A DNA stretch of 64,000 nt from Akkermansia sp. GTDB taxonomy: Bacteria > Verrucomicrobiota > Verrucomicrobiia > Verrucomicrobiales > Akkermansiaceae. This document shows positions 52,453 to 61,105 of the stretch, piece after piece. Below the pieces are notes generated by a model. The model saw only the letters and a program-made list of their open reading frames with translations. It did no database searches and had not been told where the DNA came from. The translations under genes and the position numbers were made by a program. Numbering within the stretch: position 1 is the stretch's first letter; each line of letters opens with the position of its first letter. The stretch lies in the NCBI GenBank assembly GCA_024405435.1, contig JAKSOU010000002.1:20044-84043 (forward strand), written 5' to 3'.

Positions 52453-53688
52453 ATGAAGACGCTCGACCGCTACATCCTCCGCCAGCTTATCGGCATCACC
52501 TTCCTGGGCGTGCTGTCGCTCACGCTGTTGATGCTGCTGGGGCAGCTCTTCAAGGAGCTGCACGCCCTGCTGGTGGAGAGCGGCGCACCGCCGCACATTG
52601 TGCTGGAGTTCGTTTCCCAGGTGGTGCCGTTCTCGCTCACGTACACGGTGCCGTGGGGGTTCCTGACGGCGGTTCTGCTGGTGTACGGTCGGTTGGCGGC
52701 GGACAACGAGCTGACCTCCATGCGCATGGCGGGGCTGAGCCTGTGGCGGCTGAGCGCGCCTGCCATCGGCCTGGGAGTGGCGCTTTCCGCGCTGTGCTAC
52801 TACATCAACATCGAGGTGGCGCCGCGCGGCAAGGAGGCCATGAGCGAGCTGGTGATGCGCGCCGCCATGGACAACCCGCGCAACCTGCTGCGCTCCAGCC
52901 AGAGCGCCACCAAACTGGACAACGTGCAGCTCTACATCGAGCGGCGGGAGGGGGACGACCTGCTGGGGCTGCACCTCTACCCGCTGGGGGAGGACGAAGA
53001 AATCGCGGCGGCGGGCGGGGATTTCGACGCCATCCACGCGGAGCGCGCCACCATCGGGGAGTTCGACCAAGACACGCACCTGCTGCACCTCACGCTCTAC
53101 AACGCCACCATTGAAAGCACCAAGGGGGCCGGAACCAACATGCCCATAATAGCCAGCATGCCCCTGCAGGTGCACATTCCCACCCGAGCGCGCCGCAAGG
53201 TGAAGGCCAACCGCTACACCAACGAGGAAATCGCCGATCTGTTCCGGCGCAGGGAGATGCTGGCCGGAATCGAGCTCCCAACCATGGAGCGCTATGAAAA
53301 GGCGGCCGCGGCGGCACCGTCCTTTCCCTGTGCCGGGCACCTGTGGGCGGAGGCCCGGCGCGACGCCTATTTCTACACGGAGTACGTGGACGAGAAAGAC
53401 TGCCTGGCCTTTGCCACGGAGGGCGTGAAGCGGGCCTCGTTCTCCTGCGCGTGCATCGTGTTCGCGCTCATCGGCGTGCCGCTGGCCATCACCGCGCGGC
53501 GTCGCGAGACCTCCACGGGGTTTGCGCTGGGCATTCTGGTGGCGGCGGGGTATTTCATGGCGCTGGTGTTCTGCGACCTCTCGCGCAAGAGCGAGGGGCT
53601 GGCGCCGTACATCCTGCTCTGGCTGCCAAACGTGCTCGGGGTGGCCTTTGCCGTGTGGCAGCACCAAAGGGCCAAATTCCGCGGCTGA
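52453..53688 (+). CDS. LptF/LptG-family permease
   Basis: 411 aa. Starts MKTLDRYILRQL, the typical opening of LptF/LptG (YjgP/YjgQ) proteins. Three N-terminal helices (about 12-110), a large periplasmic beta-jellyroll region (about 125-290), and three C-terminal helices. These proteins form the inner-membrane channel of the LptB2FG exporter, which lifts LPS toward the outer membrane. Only one such gene is seen; its partner and LptB must be elsewhere. Implies an LPS-bearing outer membrane. Confidence 0.85.
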   Translation: MKTLDRYILRQLIGITFLGVLSLTLLMLLGQLFKELHALLVESGAPPHIVLEFVSQVVPFSLTYTVPWGFLTAVLLVYGRLAADNELTSMRMAGLSLWRLSAPAIGLGVALSALCYYINIEVAPRGKEAMSELVMRAAMDNPRNLLRSSQSATKLDNVQLYIERREGDDLLGLHLYPLGEDEEIAAAGGDFDAIHAERATIGEFDQDTHLLHLTLYNATIESTKGAGTNMPIIASMPLQVHIPTRARRKVKANRYTNEEIADLFRRREMLAGIELPTMERYEKAAAAAPSFPCAGHLWAEARRDAYFYTEYVDEKDCLAFATEGVKRASFSCACIVFALIGVPLAITARRRETSTGFALGILVAAGYFMALVFCDLSRKSEGLAPYILLWLPNVLGVAFAVWQHQRAKFRG

Positions 53689-53703
53689 TTGTGCGTTATT
53701 GGC

Positions 53704-53733
53704 TTGACACGGCGGGCGGGCCGCGAATATAAT
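53704..53733 (+). promoter_or_regulatory. Promoter of CysJ-like flavoprotein gene
   Basis: -35 TTGACA (53704-53709), 18-nt spacer, -10 TATAAT (53728-53733). Consensus boxes with a leader of about 18 nt. Confidence 0.8.
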
Positions 53734-53757
53734 GCGCCGCCTTAATTCTATACAGCC

Positions 53758-54891
53758 ATGGAACAGTACAGCCTCAAGAACCCCTTCCCCGCCACCGTGG
53801 CGGGCGTGCATCCCGTCACCAAGCCCGGCAGCGTCAAGGAAACCAACCAGATTGATTTCTCCCTGGAGGGCTCCGGCCTGGAATACACCGCCGGAGATGT
53901 CCTGGGCGTGCTGCCCCTGAACGATCCCGCGCTGGTGGATGCTCTCGTCTCCCGCCTGGGGCTGGACCCGCAGGAGACCGTGGCCCTGCCCGGCGGCGCA
54001 GTGGCCCCGCTGCGCGAGGCACTCGTCACCGCGTACGATATCACCACCATCAAGAAGGGCACGCTCAGCAAGTGGAACGCCGTGGCCAAGAGCCCCAAGC
54101 TGGACGCCTTCATCGAGGATGCCGAGTTGCTGCGCGATTTCGCCCACGGCCGCGATTTGCTGGACCTGGCGGAGGACCCCGAGACCACCGCCGCCTTCGA
54201 GAGCGCATCCCAGTTCATCGGCTGCCTCGGCAAGCTCGCCCCGCGCCTCTACTCCATCGCCAGCAGCCCGGATTCCGTGCCCGGCCAGGTCTCCCTCTGC
54301 GTGGGCGCCGTGCGCTACACCCCCAAGCACAGCGATCGCCCGCGCGGCGGCGTGTGCTCCACCTACCTGGCGGACCGCGTGAAGCCCGGCGACAAGGTGC
54401 GCGTCTTCGTGCAGCCCAAGCCGGGATTCCGCCTGCCGGACGACCCGGCAACGCCCATCGTCATGGTGGGGCCGGGCGCGGGCATAGCACCGTTCCGCGC
54501 CTTCTGGCAGCAGCGCATGCTGGATAAGGCGGAGGGCGGCATGTGGTTCTTCTTCGGCAATCCCCACCATGCCACCGACGCCTGCTACGAGGACGAAATC
54601 AACGAGCTGGTGGAAGCCGGCCAGCTGCGCTACTCCGCCGCCTGGAGCCGCGATCAGGACCACAAGGTCTACGTGCAGCACCTCATGGAGCAGAACGCCG
54701 CAGAAATCTGGAAATGGCTCCGCGCAGGCGCCGTCTTCTACGTCTGCGGCGATGCCATGCGCATGGCCAAGGATGTGGAGGCAGCCCTGCTCAACATCAT
54801 CTCCACCCAGGGCAAGCACACCCCGGAGGAGGCCGTGGGATACCTCGCCGCCATGCGCGACGCCAAGCAGTACCGCAAGGACGTGTACTAA
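53758..54891 (+). CDS. CysJ-like FAD/NADP(H) reductase without flavodoxin domain
   Basis: 377 aa. Corresponds to the FAD- and NADPH-binding half of sulfite reductase flavoprotein / cytochrome-P450-reductase proteins: RLYSIASSP (FAD), GGVCSTYLAD, GPGAGIAPFRAFWQQR (NADP), FFFGNPHHATDACYEDEI and YVCGDAMRMAKDVE, ending KDVY. The FMN flavodoxin domain is missing, so an external flavodoxin or haem protein must accept electrons. No cysI or other sulfite gene is next to it. Consensus promoter suggests strong expression. Confidence 0.82.
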   Translation: MEQYSLKNPFPATVAGVHPVTKPGSVKETNQIDFSLEGSGLEYTAGDVLGVLPLNDPALVDALVSRLGLDPQETVALPGGAVAPLREALVTAYDITTIKKGTLSKWNAVAKSPKLDAFIEDAELLRDFAHGRDLLDLAEDPETTAAFESASQFIGCLGKLAPRLYSIASSPDSVPGQVSLCVGAVRYTPKHSDRPRGGVCSTYLADRVKPGDKVRVFVQPKPGFRLPDDPATPIVMVGPGAGIAPFRAFWQQRMLDKAEGGMWFFFGNPHHATDACYEDEINELVEAGQLRYSAAWSRDQDHKVYVQHLMEQNAAEIWKWLRAGAVFYVCGDAMRMAKDVEAALLNIISTQGKHTPEEAVGYLAAMRDAKQYRKDVY

Positions 54892-54938
54892 GCGGCGCAA
54901 CGTCCCGCAGCTGTTTTTGACTGCGCAATTCTTTGCGC

Positions 54939-54967
54939 TTCACAAAGCGGGACGGTTGTGGTATGGT
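54939..54967 (+). promoter_or_regulatory. gpmI promoter, leaderless
   Basis: -35 TTCACA (54939-54944), 17-nt spacer, -10 TATGGT (54962-54967), 7 nt to the ATG. Confidence 0.6.
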
Positions 54968-54974
54968 ATCGCGC

Positions 54975-56507
54975 ATGGCAAACAAACCTGTTGTACTGAT
55001 TATCCGTGATGGCTGGGGCCGCAATCCCCAGGGGCCGGAGGTGGCCGCCAAGACCGGCGACGCCACGGTGCTGGCCGACACTCCCTTTACCGACAAGCTG
55101 CTGGCCACGTGCCCGCACGCCATGCTGGGCGCCTCCGGGCAGGACGTGGGTCTGCCGGACGGCCAGATGGGCAACTCCGAGGTGGGCCACCTGAACCTGG
55201 GCGCCGGCCGCGTGGTGTTCCAGGACCTGTGCCGCATCACCAACGCCATCCAAGACGGCTCGCTGGCCAAGAACCCCGTGATCACGGAGGCCTTCGGCAA
55301 GGCCAAGGCCACCCGCCTGCACCTGATGGGCCTGGTGTCCGACGGCGGCGTGCACTCCCACATCGACCACCTCATCGGCATCGTCAAGATTGCCGCGGAG
55401 GCCGGCGTGAAGGACATCTTCATCCACGCCATCATGGACGGCCGCGACACCGATCCCAAGAGCGGCGCGGGCTACCTGCAGCAGCTCCAGGATGCCGTGG
55501 CCCCCTACGGCGCCAAGATTGCCACGGTCATCGGCCGCTTCTACGCCATGGACCGCGACAAGCGCTGGGACCGCGTGAAGGTGGGCTGGGACGCCATCGT
55601 TCTGGGCCGCGGCGAGGTGTGCAGCTGCACGCCCGCGGAATACGCCAAGAAGAGCTACGAGGCGGACGTGACGGACGAGTTCATGAAGCCCGCCGTGTTT
55701 GTGGAGGCCGACACGCAGCGCGTGCGCGACAACGATGTGGTGTACTTCTTCAACTTCCGTGCCGACCGCGCCCGCGAGTTCTCCCGCGCGCTCATCTACC
55801 CGGATTTCGACGGCTTCGACCGCGAGTGCACGCCCAAGGTGCACTACATCACCATGTCGGAATACGAGGCCTGCTACCCCTCCCCCATCGTCTTTGAGCA
55901 GGAGAAGCTCGCCAACATCTTCGGCGAGGTCGTCTCCAAGGCCGGGCTCAAGCAGCTCCGCATCGCAGAGACCGAGAAGTACGCACACGTCACCTTCTTC
56001 TTCAACGGCGGCGTGGAAAACCAGTACGAGGGCGAGGACCGCATCCTCGTTCCCTCCCCCCGCGAGGTGGCCACCTACGACCTGAAGCCCCAGATGAGCG
56101 TGGCCGAGGTGGCCGACAAGTTCGTGGAGGCCATCGACAAGTACGACGTGGCCATCATGAACTTCGCCAACCCGGACATGGTGGGCCACACCGGGTTCCT
56201 GGAGGCCGGAATCGCCGCCTGTGCCGCGGTGGACAAGGCCCTGGAGAAGTGCGTGACCAAGATCCGCGAGCTGGGCGGCTGCTGCCTCATCTGCGCAGAC
56301 CACGGCAACTGCGAGAACATGATCAACCCGGACGGCTCCCCCAACACCGCCCACACCACCAACCTGGTGGACCTCATCTACTGCGGCCCGGACCAGGACA
56401 GCGTGAAGGTGACGGACGGCATTCTGGCGGACATCTCCCCCACCCTGCTCCACCTGCTGGGCGTGGCCCAACCCGCGGAGATGACGGGACACAGCCTTGT
56501 GGGCTGA
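54975..56507 (+). CDS. gpmI: 2,3-bisphosphoglycerate-independent phosphoglycerate mutase
   Basis: 510 aa from the ATG at 54975. Interconverts 3- and 2-phosphoglycerate in glycolysis with a phosphoserine intermediate and two Mn ions. Evident are LIIRDGWGRNPQG (metal Asp), GQMGNSEVGHLNLGAGR with the catalytic Ser, HSHIDHLIG, and the C-terminal metal site FANPDMVGHTG and CADHGNCENM. Its stop codon lies in the loop of a hairpin. Confidence 0.96.
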   Translation: MANKPVVLIIRDGWGRNPQGPEVAAKTGDATVLADTPFTDKLLATCPHAMLGASGQDVGLPDGQMGNSEVGHLNLGAGRVVFQDLCRITNAIQDGSLAKNPVITEAFGKAKATRLHLMGLVSDGGVHSHIDHLIGIVKIAAEAGVKDIFIHAIMDGRDTDPKSGAGYLQQLQDAVAPYGAKIATVIGRFYAMDRDKRWDRVKVGWDAIVLGRGEVCSCTPAEYAKKSYEADVTDEFMKPAVFVEADTQRVRDNDVVYFFNFRADRAREFSRALIYPDFDGFDRECTPKVHYITMSEYEACYPSPIVFEQEKLANIFGEVVSKAGLKQLRIAETEKYAHVTFFFNGGVENQYEGEDRILVPSPREVATYDLKPQMSVAEVADKFVEAIDKYDVAIMNFANPDMVGHTGFLEAGIAACAAVDKALEKCVTKIRELGGCCLICADHGNCENMINPDGSPNTAHTTNLVDLIYCGPDQDSVKVTDGILADISPTLLHLLGVAQPAEMTGHSLVG

Positions 56508-56519
56508 AAGCCCACAAGG
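56495..56519 (+). terminator. Hairpin enclosing the gpmI stop codon
   Basis: 11-bp stem CCTTGTGGGCT with the loop beginning inside the TGA stop (56505-56507); no T-run follows. Confidence 0.45.
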
Positions 56520-56560
56520 GATTTACGATTGACAATTGACGATTTACAATTTGTGAATTT
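56520..56560. repeat. GATTTAC/GACAATT-type tract
   Basis: Degenerate tract directly after the gpmI hairpin. Confidence 0.65.
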
Positions 56561-56587
56561 AGGCGCGCTTTGCGCGCGGTAACGAGA

Positions 56588-56618
56588 CGCCCCGCATGGC
56601 ACCACGCCATGCGGGGCG
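56588..56618 (+). terminator. 13-bp hairpin after gpmI
   Basis: Stem CGCCCCGCATGGC with loop ACCAC, then CCCTTC. Weak T content. Confidence 0.5.
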
Positions 56619-56639
56619 CCCTTCATGCGTACATTGCGC

Positions 56640-56668
56640 TTGCGCGCGCGGGGGCGGGATGGTAACAT
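56640..56668 (+). promoter_or_regulatory. dsbD promoter, leaderless
   Basis: -35 TTGCGC (56640-56645), 17-nt spacer, -10 TAACAT (56663-56668), 6 nt to the ATG. Confidence 0.6.
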
Positions 56669-56674
56669 GGGCGC

Positions 56675-58831
56675 ATGAATACGCTTCGATACCTTTTGAT
56701 GTCCGTCCTCATGGTTGCGGGGATGGCACAGGCGCAGTTCTCGTTCGACCAGATGGGGGCTCCCTCCTGCATCACCGCCAAGGGCAGCGCCAGCCAGACC
56801 TCCTACAAGGCCGGGGAGCCCTTCTACATTGCGCTGGATGCCGATATCAAGAAGCCGTGGCACGGCTATTTCCGCAACCCCGGCACCGTGGGCGACCCCA
56901 TGACCGCCGAGCTGAAGGCCCCCGAGGGCTTCAAGGTGGAGGGCCCGTTTTTCTCCGCGCCGGAGCTGCACAAGGGCGTCATCGGCGTGGCATACACCTA
57001 CCAGACCCCCACGGTGGTGTGGCGCGTGACTCCGGAGGCCGCAGCGCCGCAGGAGGCAAGCTTCACCGCCAGCTGCACCGCGCAGGTGTGCTCCGACGAG
57101 GGCTGCAACCCGCCCGAAACGCAGACCGCCACCATTGAGCTGAAGGCGGGCGACGCCGCAGCCAACGCCGATTGGCAGCACCAGGAGCAGAAGGTGGAAA
57201 CGCTCGGCGAATCCCCGCTGGAATACACGCTGGCGCAGGAGGCCGACACCGTCACCATCTCCCTGCCCGCCCTGGCCGCCGCCAAGGACGTGTACTTCTT
57301 CTCGGACGACAACTGCATCTCCCCCACCGCGGAGCAGAAGTTCGAGAACGGCACGCTTTCCCTGAAGCGCAACGACAACACCGACCCCATGTACTCCGTG
57401 AAGGACGAGGCGCAGGTGGGCAAGCCCCTGAAGGCGCTGGGCGGCCTGCTGGTGGCGGATGGCAAGCTCTACACCATCAAGGGCGAGTTTGCGGCGCCCG
57501 CGCCGAAATCCCCCTTTGAGAACATCCCGGCGGGGCTGGGCGGGGTGCTGCTCTCCCTGTTCCTGGGCGGTCTCATCCTGAACCTGATGCCCTGCGTGTT
57601 CCCGGTCATCGGCCTGAAGGTGATGAGCTTCGTGGAGCTGGGCGGCGGCGAGCGCCGCAAGGTCATCATGCACTCCCTGGCCTTTGTGCTGGGCATTCTC
57701 GTTTCCTTCTGGATCATCTCGGTGCTCATCGCCATCGTCTCCAACCTGTCCACGCTGGCGGACCAGCCGTGGACGCAGTGGCTGAGCACACTGTGGTATG
57801 ATGGCGGCTCCACCTCCCGCTCCTGGGCGGAGTGGATGCAGAACCCCTGGATTGTGTACGTCATCCTGCTGCTGCTGCTCATCTTGGGCCTGAGCATGTT
57901 CGGCCTGTTCGAGATTGGCGTGGGCGCCACCGGCGCCGGCCAGAAGCTGCAGAGCAAGGGCGGCCTCACCGGCTCGTTCTTCCAGGGCCTGTTCGTCACC
58001 GTGGTGGCCACGCCGTGCAGCGCGCCGTTCCTGGGCACGTCCCTGCCGGCGGCCATGTCCATGCCGGCGGTGTGGATGGTGGTGGCGCTCACGTTCATGG
58101 CGCTGGGCCTGGCGTTCCCGTACATCGTGCTGGGCTGCTTCCCCTCGCTGGTGCGCCTGCTGCCCAAGCCCGGCCCGTGGATGGAATCCCTGAAGCAGGG
58201 GCTCTCCTTCCTGCTCTTCGGCGCCGCCGCCTGGTTCGTGGACGTGTACCTGGTCTTCTGGCCCAAGTCTGAGAATACCACCTGGGTGCTCATCGGCCTG
58301 GTGATTATCGCCTGCGCCTTCTGGGTGTACGGCCGCTGGTGCCCCATGTACCGCAGCAAGGTCTCCCGAATCTCCGGCGGCATCGTCGCCCTGGCCCTGC
58401 TGGCCTGCGGCGTCTGGATGACAGTGCCCGTCTTCAGCGCCCACCAATGGAAGGAGTGGTCTCCCACCGCCATGCAGGACGCCCTGGACGAGGGCCGCCC
58501 CGTGTACGTGGACTTCACCGCCAAGTGGTGCGCCACCTGCCAGTCCAACAAGAAGCTGGCCTACACCGACGAGGTGTACAAGGCTTTCGAGGACCACGAT
58601 GTGGTGCTGATGCGCGCCGACAAGACCAAGCCGAGCGAGGAAATCGACGCCGCGATGCGCAAGCTGAATCGCAGCTCCGTGCCTGTGAACGTGCTCTACA
58701 TCCCGGACCGCGAACCCGCCGTCACCAGCGAGCTGCTCACCGCCCCCTACATGCTCGACTTCCTGAACGAGCAGTTCAAGGCCGCCGAAGAGGAGGAGGA
58801 AGCGGAAAGCGCCCCAGACGAGGAGGTGTAA
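56675..58831 (+). CDS. dsbD: Thiol:disulfide interchange protein DsbD
   Basis: 718 aa. Signal peptide (ending AQA), N-terminal periplasmic Ig-like domain with a Cys pair in TAQVCSDEGC, eight membrane helices with LNLMPCVFPVIGLK and TVVATPCSAPF carrying the transmembrane Cys pair, and a C-terminal thioredoxin-like domain with KWCATCQSNK. All three redox pairs are present, so it should pass electrons from cytoplasmic thioredoxin to periplasmic partners (isomerase, cytochrome c maturation). The many Cys-containing secreted proteins in this window would be likely clients. An acidic tail (EEEEEAESAPDEE) is unusual. Confidence 0.93.
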   Translation: MNTLRYLLMSVLMVAGMAQAQFSFDQMGAPSCITAKGSASQTSYKAGEPFYIALDADIKKPWHGYFRNPGTVGDPMTAELKAPEGFKVEGPFFSAPELHKGVIGVAYTYQTPTVVWRVTPEAAAPQEASFTASCTAQVCSDEGCNPPETQTATIELKAGDAAANADWQHQEQKVETLGESPLEYTLAQEADTVTISLPALAAAKDVYFFSDDNCISPTAEQKFENGTLSLKRNDNTDPMYSVKDEAQVGKPLKALGGLLVADGKLYTIKGEFAAPAPKSPFENIPAGLGGVLLSLFLGGLILNLMPCVFPVIGLKVMSFVELGGGERRKVIMHSLAFVLGILVSFWIISVLIAIVSNLSTLADQPWTQWLSTLWYDGGSTSRSWAEWMQNPWIVYVILLLLLILGLSMFGLFEIGVGATGAGQKLQSKGGLTGSFFQGLFVTVVATPCSAPFLGTSLPAAMSMPAVWMVVALTFMALGLAFPYIVLGCFPSLVRLLPKPGPWMESLKQGLSFLLFGAAAWFVDVYLVFWPKSENTTWVLIGLVIIACAFWVYGRWCPMYRSKVSRISGGIVALALLACGVWMTVPVFSAHQWKEWSPTAMQDALDEGRPVYVDFTAKWCATCQSNKKLAYTDEVYKAFEDHDVVLMRADKTKPSEEIDAAMRKLNRSSVPVNVLYIPDREPAVTSELLTAPYMLDFLNEQFKAAEEEEEAESAPDEEV

Positions 58832-58850
58832 GGGAATGCCGCTGCGCGGC

Positions 58851-58864
58851 AATTAGGATTAGGA
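58851..58864. repeat. ATTAGG tract with micro-hairpin
   Basis: Short tract after the stem TGCCGC-TGC-GCGGCA (58837-58851). It supplies the stop codon of tatD (58859-58861). Confidence 0.6.
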
Positions 58865-59674
58865 AAACCTGAAGAACGCGCGGGCGTTGCTGGTGGTTTG
58901 GGCGGCGATTTCCTCCAGGGGTAGGCCGCGGAGGGCGGCTATCTTCTCCGCCACGTAGCGTGTGCGGCCGGGGAAGTTGATCTGGCCGCGGAAGGGTTCC
59001 GGGGAGAGGTAGGGGGAATCCGTCTCCAGCATGAATCGGTCTGCGGGGCACCAGGTTGCGATATCCTGCACGGCCTGGGTTTTCTTGAAGGTGAGGATGC
59101 CGGTGAAGGACACCATGCCGTCCAGCTCCGCGAAGATGCTTTCCGCCTGTTGCCGCGTGCCGATGAAGCAGTGGAACACGGGGCGCACGCTGGGGAAGTT
59201 GCGGGCGATGGCGAAGGCGTCGTTGAAGCAGGGATAGGCGGTGTCGCCCACCTTGTCGCGGGTGTGGATGGAGATGTTGAGCCCCAGCTCCTGCGCGAGC
59301 GCGAAATGCCGCTCCAGGAAGTGGTGCTGGCGGGCGTGGTAGTCGGTCTCGCTCCAGCCTTCGGGCGCGGGCCAGTAGTAGTCCAGCCCGGTCTCGCCGA
59401 TGGCGGCCTGCGGGTGCATGCGGCACAGCTCCGCCATGCGGTCGAAGTCGGCATCCTCCGCCTCCGTGCAGTCCAGCGGGTGCAGGGCCAGGCAGGAGGA
59501 GATGTGCTGCGGGAACTGCGCGGCGAGCTGCAGGTTGCGCTCCCAGTCGCGCGGGTGCGTGCCTTGCGACACGGCATGGCCCACGCCGAGCTTGGCGCTT
59601 TCCGCGCACACGCGCTCCACGTCCCCTTCGTACTTTGGGTCCGCCAGGTGGCAATGGGTGTCTACTATCAGCAT
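58859..59674 (-). CDS. tatD: TatD-family metal-dependent hydrolase/DNase
   Basis: 271 aa. Amidohydrolase-fold phosphodiesterase with the usual ligands: VDTHCHL (HxH), GETGLDYYW (Glu), SIHTRDK (His), FHCFIGT (His) and ETDSPYL (Asp). TatD relatives are 3'-5' exonucleases or D-aminoacyl-tRNA-type hydrolases in quality control; exact substrate unknown. It lies 4 nt downstream of a PA14-like membrane protein gene on the same strand and should be co-transcribed. Confidence 0.9.
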   Translation of the reverse strand: MLIVDTHCHLADPKYEGDVERVCAESAKLGVGHAVSQGTHPRDWERNLQLAAQFPQHISSCLALHPLDCTEAEDADFDRMAELCRMHPQAAIGETGLDYYWPAPEGWSETDYHARQHHFLERHFALAQELGLNISIHTRDKVGDTAYPCFNDAFAIARNFPSVRPVFHCFIGTRQQAESIFAELDGMVSFTGILTFKKTQAVQDIATWCPADRFMLETDSPYLSPEPFRGQINFPGRTRYVAEKIAALRGLPLEEIAAQTTSNARAFFRFS

Positions 59675-59678
59675 AGGG

Positions 59679-60974
59679 CTACGGCGTAGCCACCCAGATG
59701 GGGGAATCCGTGTTGAAGGGCGGCATTTCGAGGGAACCCCTCAGGTTGCCTTGGAGCAGCTGCTGCAGGTCGCCCGCGGTGGGGCATGAGAAGTTGGTGC
59801 GGAAGAGGTCGAACTTGTTGTTGTCGTACTGCTTGCCCTCCTTCTTCTGGATGAGCAGGGCGAATCCGAAGAAGCCGCCGGGAACTTCCGAGATGAGGAT
59901 CTCGATGGGGTAGGTCTTGCCCTCTTGCACGGTGAATTCTTTGCCTGCGGTAAGGCCCTCCAGCTCGTTGTTCCACTTGTTGATGCCGGTGAGCGTGATG
60001 AATTCGTACTGGGCGTGGGCGGCGTCCTTACCGTCCTTGATGGCCTGGTGGTACGCCTTGCCGCCGCCGGGTGCGGAAATAGAACCGAGGGTGGTGGCCT
60101 TGTCGGTGCCGTCGAACGCGGAGGGGATGGACCACCCGGCCTCCAGCACGGTCTGGTTGTTGAAGCGCACCATCAGCACGTCGTCACCCGTCCCCACGAA
60201 GCGGAACGTGCCGCTGGAGGGGGCCTTCACCTTGCCGCGGTACACGGCCACCCAGGCGGAGGGCTGCACCTTGTCCTGGCACTGGTAGCATATCGGGGCG
60301 TAGCCTGCGGACACCGTGCCGGGCAGCATGAAGTTGGAGGCGTACAGCTTGGTGGGCGACTGGTAGTACTTGGAGAGCACGCCGGCGTTCCAGCCCTTGG
60401 AGAATTCGTTGAGGATGCGCATGGTCTCGATACGGCCGGGTGCCTCCACGTGGTCGCCGCTGAGCTGGATGCTGGTGGGGGATCCCTGGCGGGTCTGCTT
60501 GAGGTCGTAGAACGTGCCCTCCAGCGCGGAGCCGCCGCCCTTGCCGTCGCCCAAGCCGTTACCGCCGCTGCCGAGGCCGTTGCCCAGGCCGCCGGTGCCC
60601 ATGCCCACGCCGAGCTCCAGGCCGGAGCCGTCCGCGGTGTCGTCCACCGCCACATCCACCTGTGCCATCTGCACGGGCGCGGCGCCCACCGCCACAATCA
60701 CGGACGGCGCCACGTCATGGGACGGGGATGAGGGCTTGGAGGTCAAATCCTGCGTGGTGGGTTCCGGCACGGGCGGGGCATCCTCTGCCGGGGGCGTGTA
60801 GGTCATGAACTCGGGGTCTGACGGCCCGGCGATAAGGATGACCGTGAAGAACAGGATAAGCCCGCCGAGCACCAGGAACAGCACACCGGCTGCGGTTGAG
60901 GAAACCTTGTTGCGAGTGATTTGCTTCTTCAACTCGGCTTCCGCCTCTTCCGACATTTGGATATGAAGTGCCAT
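59679..60974 (-). CDS. PA14-like domain membrane protein, copy 1
   Basis: 431 aa. A cytoplasmic N terminus (MALHIQMSEEAEAELKK) and one membrane helix (about 28-50) are followed by a Pro/Ser-rich stalk, a Gly-rich segment (GGLGNGLGSGGNG type, about 120-150) and a PA14-like beta-barrel (about 210-400): AWVAVYRGKVKAPSSGTFRFVGTGDDVLMVRFNNQTVLEAGW is the typical PA14 strand set. PA14 domains often bind glycans. Paralogue of the next gene. Promoter TTGATA-17-TAGTAT just upstream. tatD follows. Confidence 0.7.
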   Translation of the reverse strand: MALHIQMSEEAEAELKKQITRNKVSSTAAGVLFLVLGGLILFFTVILIAGPSDPEFMTYTPPAEDAPPVPEPTTQDLTSKPSSPSHDVAPSVIVAVGAAPVQMAQVDVAVDDTADGSGLELGVGMGTGGLGNGLGSGGNGLGDGKGGGSALEGTFYDLKQTRQGSPTSIQLSGDHVEAPGRIETMRILNEFSKGWNAGVLSKYYQSPTKLYASNFMLPGTVSAGYAPICYQCQDKVQPSAWVAVYRGKVKAPSSGTFRFVGTGDDVLMVRFNNQTVLEAGWSIPSAFDGTDKATTLGSISAPGGGKAYHQAIKDGKDAAHAQYEFITLTGINKWNNELEGLTAGKEFTVQEGKTYPIEILISEVPGGFFGFALLIQKKEGKQYDNNKFDLFRTNFSCPTAGDLQQLLQGNLRGSLEMPPFNTDSPIWVATP

Positions 60975-61037
60975 AATCTTGCGTGGTATACTACTACTTT
61001 TTTCTTACCGTATCAAGCGGAAAAGTGAGCCAAGATG

Positions 61038-61076
61038 GATTTACAATTTACTATTGACGATTTACAATTTTGAAAG
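61038..61076. repeat. GATTTAC-type tract
   Basis: GATTTACAATTTAC-type units followed by AAGTTCGCGCGCC, as near 30550 and 62546. Confidence 0.65.
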
Positions 61077-61105
61077 TTCGCGCGCCTAGCGGCGCGGCAC
61101 CAATT

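Noticed and set aside
52357..54900. 847-codon minus-strand frame across lptF and the flavoprotein
   Set aside because: It is antisense to two well-recognised genes and has shadow-like composition.
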